A stretch of DNA of 10,736 nucleotides, taken from positions 1 through 10,736 of the forward strand of contig CAMWOF010000051.1 in NCBI GenBank assembly GCA_947175805.1, read 5' to 3'. Source of the stretch: an uncultured Clostridiaceae bacterium. GTDB lineage: Bacteria; Bacillota; Clostridia; Lachnospirales; Lachnospiraceae. Under the pieces are notes generated by a model that made no database searches, was not told where the DNA came from, and saw nothing but the letters and a program-made list of their open reading frames with translations. The position numbers and the translations under genes were made by a program. Below are positions 5,381 through 10,736 of this stretch, piece after piece (the first letter of the stretch is position 1; each line of letters starts with the position of its first letter).

Positions 5381-5447
5381 GTTCTTTTGTCAATGCCTTT
5401 TGAACATTTGTTCGGAATATTTGTTTGCTTTTTTTTGAATAGTATGC
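5381..5447. repeat. Right copy of ~68-bp direct repeat (duplicated SOS control core)
   Basis: Matches 1213-1280 in the same orientation; the longest identical run (about 30 bases) covers the end of the first LexA box, the second box and the T-run. On the minus strand it still has the TTGACA that is the LysM -35 in the left copy, but the LysM -10 position reads TGACTT and the embedded LexA box has lost one half. On the plus strand the lexA promoter is complete. It marks the right junction of the accessory block. Confidence 0.85.
5401..5427. promoter_or_regulatory. Tandem LexA boxes of the lexA promoter
   Basis: TGAACATTTGTTCG (5401-5414; one mismatch from CGAAC-N4-GTTCG) and GGAATATTTGTTTG (5414-5427), a 13-bp direct repeat. 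The second box overlaps the lexA -35, the usual arrangement for LexA autorepression. Confidence 0.85.
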
Positions 5448-5453
5448 TACAAT
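5425..5453 (+). promoter_or_regulatory. lexA promoter
   Basis: TTGCTT (5425-5430), 17-base spacer, TACAAT (5448-5453). The leader to the start at 5541 is about 80 bases and contains two small hairpins, ATTGC/GCAAT (5493-5505) and GTCGG/CCGAC (5508-5521), just ahead of the ribosome binding site GAGGAGG (5527-5533). Confidence 0.8.
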
Positions 5454-5540
5454 ATATGTAATTGCAAATTATTAGCATTTTTATCATCAAAAATTGCTGC
5501 GCAATGGGTCGGCATCCCGACATATTGAGGAGGTATTTTT

Positions 5541-6155
5541 ATGGCATTGGGAAAGATTTCTGCAAAGCAGACAGAGATTTTAGAGTATATTAAAGATTGT
5601 ATTTTGAAGAAGGGCTATCCTCCTGCGGTGCGCGAGATATGTAACGCAGTCCATTTAAAGTCCACATCTTCTGTTCACTCCCACCTTGAAACTTTAGAGA
5701 AAAACGGTTATATCCGAAGGGATCCTACGAAGCCCCGGGCGATTGAGATTCTGGATGATGAGTTTGGGCTTACCAGGCGTGAGCTGGTGAATGTACCCAT
5801 TGTGGGAACCGTGACAGCCGGGCAGCCTATTTTAGCTGTGGAGAACATTGAGGGCTACTTCCCTGTCCCACCGGAATATCTACATAACAAAGAGACCTTT
5901 ATGCTAAAGGTCCGCGGGGAAAGCATGATTAATGCGGGCATTTTTGATGGGGATTTGCTTTTAGTGGAGCAACAGCCAACCGCATCGAACTCAGATATTG
6001 TGGTTGCACTGGTGGATGATTCCGCCACTGTAAAACGGTTTTTTAAAGAATCTGACCATATCCGCCTGCAGCCGGAAAATGATTTCATGGAACCGATTAT
6101 TGTACCGGATGTATCTATTCTTGGCAAGGTAATCGGGCTGTTTCGGACATTTTAA
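5541..6155 (+). CDS. lexA: SOS response repressor LexA
   Basis: A 204-residue LexA, the usual length. Residues 1-70 are the winged helix-turn-helix (KQTEILEYIKD; GYPPAVREICNAVHLKS; SSVHSHLETLEKNGYI). The self-cleavage site is A93-G94 in TVTAGQP, and the peptidase dyad is S128 (in GESM) and K165 (in ATVKRF), all intact. RecA-filament contact triggers autocleavage and derepresses SOS genes. Start ATG follows GAGGAGG with 7 bases spacing. It is autoregulated through the tandem boxes at 5401-5427 and ends before a strong terminator, so it is a single-gene transcript. The LysM gene 4.4 kb to the left has matching control signals and is probably its former divergent neighbour. Confidence 0.98.
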   Translation: MALGKISAKQTEILEYIKDCILKKGYPPAVREICNAVHLKSTSSVHSHLETLEKNGYIRRDPTKPRAIEILDDEFGLTRRELVNVPIVGTVTAGQPILAVENIEGYFPVPPEYLHNKETFMLKVRGESMINAGIFDGDLLLVEQQPTASNSDIVVALVDDSATVKRFFKESDHIRLQPENDFMEPIIVPDVSILGKVIGLFRTF

Positions 6156-6177
6156 AGGTTTTGTCCACCATACTATT

Positions 6178-6214
6178 AACGCCTGTGCAGATTATCTCTG
6201 CACAGGCGTTTTTA
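6178..6214 (+). terminator. Strong rho-independent terminator of lexA
   Basis: A perfect 13-bp stem AACGCCTGTGCAG (6178-6190) with CTGCACAGGCGTT (6198-6210), 7-base loop, followed by further T. On the minus strand there is no T-run after the stem, so it acts mainly on lexA RNA, 22 bases past its stop. Confidence 0.92.
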
Positions 6215-6250
6215 CACTCTTACACGTGATACATTTGAATTTAGAATAAA

Positions 6251-7090
6251 TTATAATCTACAGCAGTTACCAATGGTACGGTGCTTGGTCTGGTCAAGAA
6301 ATTCCACACTGTAATCATTGGAACGGAAAATCTCAGCAAACTTTTTGGCAGATTTCATGTTTTTTGCCAGTGCATCCGGTTCCGCAATAAAGGAAAACGT
6401 GATTGTAGAGAAAGCAAATGTGAATATCATCGGTGAAAATAATGCCATCAGGCGCTCTGCATCCTCAAGCTCCGCATTGCTGTCATTGACACAATAGTTA
6501 ATAGATACCTTTCTGCCTGTATTTTTCCACCACATAATTCCCAAATCCCGAATCTGATTGAGACTGAACTTATCATTAGATGCCATGAGCTTACTTCTCT
6601 CTAAATCATTTGAGGCATATATAGAAAATTGCAGTGAAATCTTAGGTATATGCTTACCCATATTAATCAGATGTATATAATCATCGCTAATCGGCGCTAC
6701 TGTGGATACCATCAGCTCTGCATTGGGATATTTGTTATGTAAGTCAATGATGGAACCTTCTAAATTATACCAATTTAATATCGGATCCCCCATTCCCGTG
6801 AACATAATCTGAAATAGCTTCGCCCGTTCATTGATATCCTCCAGCTTCTTGTCAGATAAAATGGTATATACCTGCTCGTTAATTTCATTCGTACTAAGAT
6901 CTCTGACAAATTTATTCCTTACACTGCAAAAGCTGCAGGACATGGAACAGCCGCTCATAACAGAACAACAGATTACTGTCCGGTTATAAAAATCTTCATA
7001 TTTATAAATGGTTGCTTCAGCAGAATAATCCTCTCCTGAAAAGACATATTTAATTGCATTTCCAGTATTATTTTCAAAAACCTCATACAT
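6251..7090 (-). CDS. Compact RlmN/Cfr-like radical SAM enzyme lacking the N-terminal RNA-binding domain
   Basis: A 279-residue radical SAM protein. The cluster motif CX3CX2C is C48, C52, C55 (SGCSMSCSFC). Further RlmN/Cfr-type features follow: FTGMGDPILNW (98-107; RlmN has GMGEPLLN), KISLQFSIYA (150-159), INYCVNDS (197-204) and FTFAFSTITF (223-232). C41 stands seven residues before the first cluster cysteine, as does C118 of E. coli RlmN, and the tail IGNCCRL supplies C276 (and C277) where RlmN has its methyl-carrying C355 near the end. Together these suggest true methyl-synthase chemistry on RNA or another substrate. However, RlmN and Cfr are about 350 residues with an N-terminal domain of roughly 90 that is absent here. 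Start ATG follows GAGGTG at 7 bases. The unknown 112-residue gene lies only 11 bases upstream and may supply the missing recognition. Substrate unknown. Confidence 0.85.
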   Translation of the reverse strand: MYEVFENNTGNAIKYVFSGEDYSAEATIYKYEDFYNRTVICCSVMSGCSMSCSFCSVRNKFVRDLSTNEINEQVYTILSDKKLEDINERAKLFQIMFTGMGDPILNWYNLEGSIIDLHNKYPNAELMVSTVAPISDDYIHLINMGKHIPKISLQFSIYASNDLERSKLMASNDKFSLNQIRDLGIMWWKNTGRKVSINYCVNDSNAELEDAERLMALFSPMIFTFAFSTITFSFIAEPDALAKNMKSAKKFAEIFRSNDYSVEFLDQTKHRTIGNCCRL

Positions 7091-7101
7091 ATTAATTCAC
7101 C

Positions 7102-7440
7102 TCACAGCTCCGGTCCAAACACAATATCGCAATAAAATCCTTTTTTATTCTCCGCACAAGTAGCATAGCGGTATCTGACTGCCTTTCCCTCATTATACCT
7201 GACAGAAAGCTCTGAATACGGACAGGCAATCCGGTTTACCAGCCTTCCATATGCCTCTCTTGCCATTTCCACAGAAAATTGTTTTAATTTGATATCTATA
7301 ATATACCGGTTAAAGTTTACAGTAATGCAATAGCTTGCTACAGCCTCCTCCTGCTCAAGAAAATCCTTGACGGTGTTATAAAACTCGTCTGTCACTTGCA
7401 GCTGTATTTCCTTCATGTAGTCATTCATTACCCGAAACAT
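7102..7440 (-). CDS. Unrecognised 112-residue protein paired with the radical SAM enzyme
   Basis: I do not recognise a family. The protein is soluble with no signal peptide or membrane helix. A predicted helix at about 9-33, a strand pair at about 35-53 (YCITVNFNRYIIDIKLKQF), a helix at about 55-72 and another strand pair toward the end give an alternating alpha/beta pattern. Four cysteines (C38, C73, C95, C104) are spread through it without a compact metal motif. Start ATG (7438-7440) is fixed by GAGGAAG, complement of about 7446-7452, 5 bases away. It lies 55 bases after the HD-GYP gene and 11 bases before the radical SAM gene, on the same strand, so it is probably cotranscribed with both. 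It may be a partner or substrate of the radical SAM enzyme; this is context-based inference only. Confidence 0.7.
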   Translation of the reverse strand: MFRVMNDYMKEIQLQVTDEFYNTVKDFLEQEEAVASYCITVNFNRYIIDIKLKQFSVEMAREAYGRLVNRIACPYSELSVRYNEGKAVRYRYATCAENKKGFYCDIVFGPEL

Positions 7441-7495
7441 ATATACTTCCTCTCAAATCGAATCTCATAGTGATTACATAACAAGCAGCGCAGCT

Positions 7496-8689
7496 TCAGT
7501 ACACCTGCTGGTCCGGAATCTCCTCTGCAATCCGCTTAAATTCATCAAAATTATCTATGAACAACTGTACTACATCCGGGTCGAAGTGTTTTCCACTGCA
7601 GTTTACAATCTCGTTATACGCCTCGTCAATATTCCAGCCATCCTTATAGTAACGTTTGGACATTAATGCATCAAAAACATCTGCCACCGCTATCAGCCGG
7701 GCAATGTAGGCAATTTTTGTATCCTTGATACCCAGATAACCGGTACCGTCCCACTTCTCATGGTGCTGAAGTGCAATCGTTCTTGACATATTCATAATAT
7801 CACCGGGGGTGTTATGTAACAGCGCTTCTCCATAAAGAACATGGTTTTTCATGATCTCAAATTCCTCATCCGTCAGTTTAGACGGCTTATCCAATATTTC
7901 TTCAGGAATCATCAATTTGCCGATATCATGCATCATGGAAGCGGTTGCAAGTTTCTCCACGTATTCTTCCGTGAAGCCGGAGGCACGCCCTAATACCTTC
8001 ATATATTCTGCCACACGTTTAATGTGTTCTCCGGTAAATTTGGATTTGTTTTCGGAAATCTCCGCAAAAGCATAGATTAATTCCTTTTGGTTCTGTTGAA
8101 GCTCAAGCTTTCCCTCAATGGCTTCATTGAGCATACGGCTGTTGCGGTCTACAATGAAAAAGGCAATAACGGACATTCCGATTACAATGCAGACAGTTGG
8201 CAGCGCAATGTAGGTTAAGGCTGCTTTCACGTCTTTAATGTTTATAAGGTTTTGTTCTGTCAAGGATACATATATACCTGAAACAGAGGAAACTACTGCC
8301 ATGACACAGTTAGATATCGCCGCAAAGATAACGAGAGAACGGTCACAATACATGGATGCAATAAACAGTGGAAAAAGCATCAGCGGATAGACGTAGTATG
8401 ATAGAAATGCCGCCAGCATGCCAACCGCCAATACGGTACATAATATGACCATATAGTTGACAATTTTGTGTTGGACATTTAAAACATCAATAAAAAGTGT
8501 CGGGGTAAGCATAATCAGACCGCAGGAGGCAAAACATATTGTTACTGCTAATTTATCCATGCCAAAAAGACCAAATATATTTGCCAGCCATATCACCAAC
8601 AGCATCACTAATATATAACGCATACATTTGGTAACTAAATAATTTGCTTTTACCCGATTATCGTGGAGAAGTGTATCACGGTCATACAT
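7496..8689 (-). CDS. Six-helix membrane HD-GYP-type phosphodiesterase with GYL in place of GYP
   Basis: A 397-residue protein. The N-terminal half is hydrophobic with about six membrane helices (roughly 23-43, 48-67, 77-97, 100-115, 118-138, 158-181), followed by a linker helix (about 185-210) and a cytoplasmic HD-GYP domain (about 205-385). Metal ligands H254-D255 (MMHDIGK), H283, H309-H310 and D337 (AVADVFDAL) are present. HD-GYP domains hydrolyse cyclic di-GMP or related dinucleotides. The signature reads GTGYLG (315-320) rather than GTGYPxG: proline is replaced and the residue after it is lost. The metal site is intact, so activity is plausible but specificity may differ. It is the first gene of an operon with its own promoter (8743-8771); the ribosome binding site GGAAAGG is rather distant (about 13 bases). 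The sensed signal is unknown. Confidence 0.9.
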   Translation of the reverse strand: MYDRDTLLHDNRVKANYLVTKCMRYILVMLLVIWLANIFGLFGMDKLAVTICFASCGLIMLTPTLFIDVLNVQHKIVNYMVILCTVLAVGMLAAFLSYYVYPLMLFPLFIASMYCDRSLVIFAAISNCVMAVVSSVSGIYVSLTEQNLINIKDVKAALTYIALPTVCIVIGMSVIAFFIVDRNSRMLNEAIEGKLELQQNQKELIYAFAEISENKSKFTGEHIKRVAEYMKVLGRASGFTEEYVEKLATASMMHDIGKLMIPEEILDKPSKLTDEEFEIMKNHVLYGEALLHNTPGDIMNMSRTIALQHHEKWDGTGYLGIKDTKIAYIARLIAVADVFDALMSKRYYKDGWNIDEAYNEIVNCSGKHFDPDVVQLFIDNFDEFKRIAEEIPDQQVY

Positions 8690-8742
8690 ATAGTAAACTT
8701 ACCTTTCCAGAGCCTCTTATAGAGAGCAACCCCCATATAATT

Positions 8743-8771
8743 ACTATAATTCTTTTGCAAAAATATGTCAA
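8743..8771 (-). promoter_or_regulatory. Promoter of the HD-GYP / small protein / radical SAM operon
   Basis: On the minus strand TTGACA (complement of 8766-8771), 17-base spacer, TATAGT (complement of 8743-8748), about 50 bases before the HD-GYP start. No terminator is clear between the rsfS stop (8831) and this promoter, so some read-through from rsfS is possible. Confidence 0.82.
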
Positions 8772-8830
8772 TCCATTAAAACCGGAAAAACGACAATATA
8801 TGAAAAAGAATTACATCATTCCAAAGCTTG

Positions 8831-9178
8831 CTACATATCGGTCAGAGAGATACCTCTGCCGTCCCTCCAGATGCGCTCCAAATCATAAAATAATCTGTCC
8901 TCGGCACAGAATATGTGAATAACTACATCATTGTAGTCCATCAATATCCAGTTTGCCGTCTGATATCCCTCCACCTGTCTGGGATGGCAGCCTGCTTTTG
9001 CCAATTCCTCCTGGACATTGTCGGCCATTGCCTGTACCTGGTTTTTGTTGCTGCCGTCCGCAATGACAAAGTAGTCCGCAATGACAGAAATGCTTTGAAT
9101 ATCAATAATTTTGATATCTCCCGCCTTTTTTTCCTCCAGGGCATGATGAATCATTTTTAACATTTCCTTTGTGTCCAT
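8831..9178 (-). CDS. rsfS: Ribosomal silencing factor RsfS (Iojap family)
   Basis: A 115-residue protein that binds uL14 on the large ribosomal subunit and blocks joining of the subunits under starvation. The family core is clear: KIIDIQSISVIADYFVIADGSNKNQVQA, with the EGYQTANWILMDYNDVVIHIF strand region and the end RLFYDLERIW. The start is taken at 9178 rather than 9193: the inner ATG has GAGGAG (complement of 9186-9191) 7 bases upstream, while the outer ATG overlaps that site and would add five residues (MRRRY) not needed by the family. It follows yqeK by 40 bases on the same strand and belongs to the conserved yhbY-nadD-yqeK-rsfS group. Confidence 0.95.
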   Translation of the reverse strand: MDTKEMLKMIHHALEEKKAGDIKIIDIQSISVIADYFVIADGSNKNQVQAMADNVQEELAKAGCHPRQVEGYQTANWILMDYNDVVIHIFCAEDRLFYDLERIWRDGRGISLTDM

Positions 9179-9218
9179 ATATCGTCTCCTCATCTTTCTT
9201 TAATAAGTAACGCCTCTC

Positions 9219-9788
9219 TTACTTTCCTTTTACATAGTATTCATAGGTTTCCAAGGTCAGCGGGTCGATGCTTCCCGCATCCTTTCTTGATAGGTAGCGA
9301 ATCATATTTGTTAAAATATGTATCAGGCACCTGTCCAAATCAAGAAACGCCTCTTTGCGGATTTCCTCCATCTCCGGAAGCATTTTCCGGTTGGGTTCAA
9401 TGAAGTCTGCAATATAAATTATCTTGTCTAAGGTGGACATATCTGCCTTTCCGGTAGTATGCCATGTGATGGCGGAAAGAATTTCCTCATCCTCGACGCC
9501 ATATTTTTCCCTGGCATAGTAAGCGCTTAACTTTGCGTGTAAAAGCTCCGGGTTCTTTTGCTCGTAGCTACTGATTGGCAGATTATGCTTTTTACAGCGC
9601 TTTAATTTTTCCTCCGAGGAATAGCATTTTGCACAGTCGTGCAGCAAGCCTGCCACCGCTGCTTTTTCTGTATCCAATCCGTATACCATCGCCATAGCGG
9701 CGGCAGTATAGGATACTCCCATGGAGTGTTCATATCTCTTTTTTGTCAGCTTACGTTCTAGCTGCTCCCGCATTTTAATTCTGTCCAT
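9219..9788 (-). CDS. yqeK: YqeK, HD-domain bis(5'-nucleosyl)-tetraphosphatase (symmetrical)
   Basis: A 189-residue HD-domain protein; the family cleaves diadenosine tetraphosphate to two ADP. Metal-binding residues are H21 (RYEHSMGV), H50-D51 (GLLHDCAK), H84 (ELLHAKLSAYYA), H110 (ITWHTTG) and D128 (KIIYIADFIEPNR), all matching the YqeK pattern. The ATG follows GGGAGGG with 7 bases spacing. It stands 80 bases downstream of nadD and 40 bases before rsfS, the usual order in Firmicutes. In some relatives a nadD-yqeK fusion exists; here the genes are separate. Confidence 0.95.
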   Translation of the reverse strand: MDRIKMREQLERKLTKKRYEHSMGVSYTAAAMAMVYGLDTEKAAVAGLLHDCAKCYSSEEKLKRCKKHNLPISSYEQKNPELLHAKLSAYYAREKYGVEDEEILSAITWHTTGKADMSTLDKIIYIADFIEPNRKMLPEMEEIRKEAFLDLDRCLIHILTNMIRYLSRKDAGSIDPLTLETYEYYVKGK

Positions 9789-9868
9789 TGTGTATCCCTC
9801 CCGTCATATGTCAATGTCAGGTATTTTGAAGAACCTCTGATGGCTTATTGGGCTTATATTTGCCCGTT

Positions 9869-10525
9869 TTAGCCTGTATACAAATGATAGTCCTTAATAT
9901 AATCATATACCGCTTCCGGTATGATATCTCTAATCGGCTGTCCGCTGATGGGCTCCACTTCTTCCCCAAGGGCAATGCACTTTCTTATCTGGCTGGAGGC
10001 AATCCAGGCAGTGTTCGTTTTTGATGCCATATTCCGGCAGCGGATCATGTGGATTTTGCCCGCTACCTGCAGGGTTTCTTCCGTATGGTGAATCATCCGG
10101 TTCAACAAAGCCTCATCCGCATCCTCCCGCGTCGCCACAAGCAGATCCGCATAAGACAAAATCTCTTGGGGATGATACCATCTGGTAAAGGTTTCTAAGG
10201 AATCTGCACCGATAATAAAGCTGTATTGGTTGCCGTCCTCATTGGCATGTAAAATCCGCAGGGTATCCGCCGTGTAGGTCTTTCCGCCTCTGTCTATCTC
10301 CATAGTGTCAAGAACATAATCGGGATAGGGTTTAATTGCCAGCTTTACCATGTTCATCCTGTCAGCAGCGGAAACCATTTCCGCTTTACTCTTGTAGGCG
10401 GGAATATGGTTAGGCATAAAATGCACCTTATCCAGTTTGTACTCCTCATATGCCGCCCTTGCAATATACAGATGTCCGTTGTGGATGGGGTTAAATGTCC
10501 CGCCCATAATACCGATTTTTGCCAT
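9869..10525 (-). CDS. nadD: Nicotinate-nucleotide adenylyltransferase NadD
   Basis: A 218-residue enzyme that joins nicotinate mononucleotide and ATP to deamido-NAD, a late step of NAD synthesis. The nucleotidyltransferase motif GGTFNPIHNGHL (8-19, with H15 and H18) opens the protein; FIIGADSLETFTRWY (104-118) and IASSQIRKCI (about 175-184, the usual ISSSxIR variant) are the other signatures. Length is close to the family norm. Start ATG at 10523-10525; the ribosome binding site (AGGGA) is modest. It lies 110 bases after yhbY; that AT-rich gap may hold a promoter. It is followed by yqeK. Confidence 0.97.
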   Translation of the reverse strand: MAKIGIMGGTFNPIHNGHLYIARAAYEEYKLDKVHFMPNHIPAYKSKAEMVSAADRMNMVKLAIKPYPDYVLDTMEIDRGGKTYTADTLRILHANEDGNQYSFIIGADSLETFTRWYHPQEILSYADLLVATREDADEALLNRMIHHTEETLQVAGKIHMIRCRNMASKTNTAWIASSQIRKCIALGEEVEPISGQPIRDIIPEAVYDYIKDYHLYTG

Positions 10526-10586
10526 AGCAATCCCTGTCTGTTTTGATGTTCTTCCTTGTGATAATGTTTTATATTCTGTTATAATG

Positions 10587-10622
10587 TTCTATACTAATAT
10601 CATATTCTATACTATTATCATA
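10587..10622. repeat. 18-bp tandem repeat upstream of nadD
   Basis: Two units, TTCTATACTAATATCATA (10587-10604) and TTCTATACTATTATCATA (10605-10622), differ at one position. They lie in the yhbY-nadD gap. Read on the minus strand each contains TATAGAA and TATGAT-like sequences, so the duplication may double a -10-like element for nadD. Confidence 0.7.
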
Positions 10623-10635
10623 TTTTGCACTTTTA

Positions 10636-10736
10636 TTATTTTGGAAGCTCTATTTTTTTATGCTCCTTTGACTCCTTGTAGAGTACAAGTTTTCTGCCAA
10701 TCACCTGTACCACCTGGCTTTTTGTCCGCTCTGCCA
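10636..10736 (-). CDS. yhbY: YhbY-family RNA-binding protein (CRM domain), C-terminal end only
   Basis: The right edge cuts this gene; the last 33 codons are visible, ending with tandem TAA stops (10636-10638 and 10633-10635). The tail ERTKSQVVQVIGRKLVLYKE followed by SKEHKKIELPK is the typical end of YhbY, a small CRM-domain protein associated with the pre-50S ribosomal subunit. It starts the conserved yhbY-nadD-yqeK-rsfS order. The start and upstream gene (often obgE) are outside the window. Confidence 0.88.
   Translation of the reverse strand, partial: AERTKSQVVQVIGRKLVLYKESKEHKKIELPK

Noticed and set aside
1213..5447. Long flanking repeats as a simple transposon target duplication
   Set aside because: About 68 bp is far too long for a usual target duplication, no transposase or terminal inverted repeats are visible, and the copies differ at several positions; recombination or duplication is more likely.
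6178..6214. The lexA terminator as a bidirectional terminator for the radical SAM operon
   Set aside because: On the minus strand the stem is followed by GTTAATAG with no T-run, so efficient termination there is not supported.
8915..9160. Open frames on + and in another - frame inside rsfS
   Set aside because: Both are shadows of rsfS, whose family motifs are unmistakable.

Overview
The window looks like a chromosomal segment of a low-GC Gram-positive anaerobe. The family Lachnospiraceae is the best guess, from the gene content and order (yhbY-nadD-yqeK-rsfS with a nearby lexA), the Bacillus/Clostridium-type LexA boxes, the strong purine-rich ribosome binding sites and the sigma-A style promoters. 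Genus and species cannot be told from the sequence alone.

Layout. (1) 1-693: a TtcA-type tRNA thiolase on +, cut by the left edge. (2) 789-1151: a short membrane-anchored LysM protein on - that resembles the SOS cell-division suppressor YneA; its promoter carries a LexA box between -35 and -10. (3) About 1281-5380: an accessory block. It holds a structured, gene-free stretch that may be a mobile-element remnant (1283-1620), an XRE regulator with a four-helix membrane protein, a DUF6809-like small protein, an AraC/GyrI regulator with an SRPBCC protein and an AlkD-like DNA alkylation repair protein, and a broken TPR-like remnant. (4) 5541-6155: lexA on +, with its own LexA-controlled promoter and a strong terminator. 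(5) 6251-8689: an operon on - of an HD-GYP-type membrane phosphodiesterase, an unrecognised 112-residue protein and a compact RlmN/Cfr-like radical SAM enzyme. (6) 8831-10736: the conserved block rsfS, yqeK, nadD and the end of yhbY, all on -.

Main observations. First, the accessory block is flanked by two imperfect direct repeats of about 68 bp (1213-1280 and 5381-5447). Each repeat is a copy of the core of a divergent SOS promoter region: two -35 elements with tandem 13-bp LexA half-repeats between them. The left copy keeps only the LysM -10 and the right copy only the lexA -10. The simplest reading is that the LysM gene and lexA were once divergent neighbours, and that an insertion duplicated the control core so that both genes kept a working promoter. 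A third, weaker copy of the tandem LexA module lies just upstream of a promoter for the AraC/SRPBCC/AlkD operon, so this DNA-repair operon may have been brought under SOS control.

Second, the radical SAM protein keeps all the cysteines that define RlmN/Cfr methyl synthases (the CX3CX2C cluster, the upstream cysteine seven residues before it, and a C-terminal cysteine) but lacks the N-terminal RNA-recognition domain. It is paired with an unknown small protein, which makes the pair the best candidate in the window for an undescribed modification system.

Gene functions are read from motifs in the translated sequence; no database search was possible.
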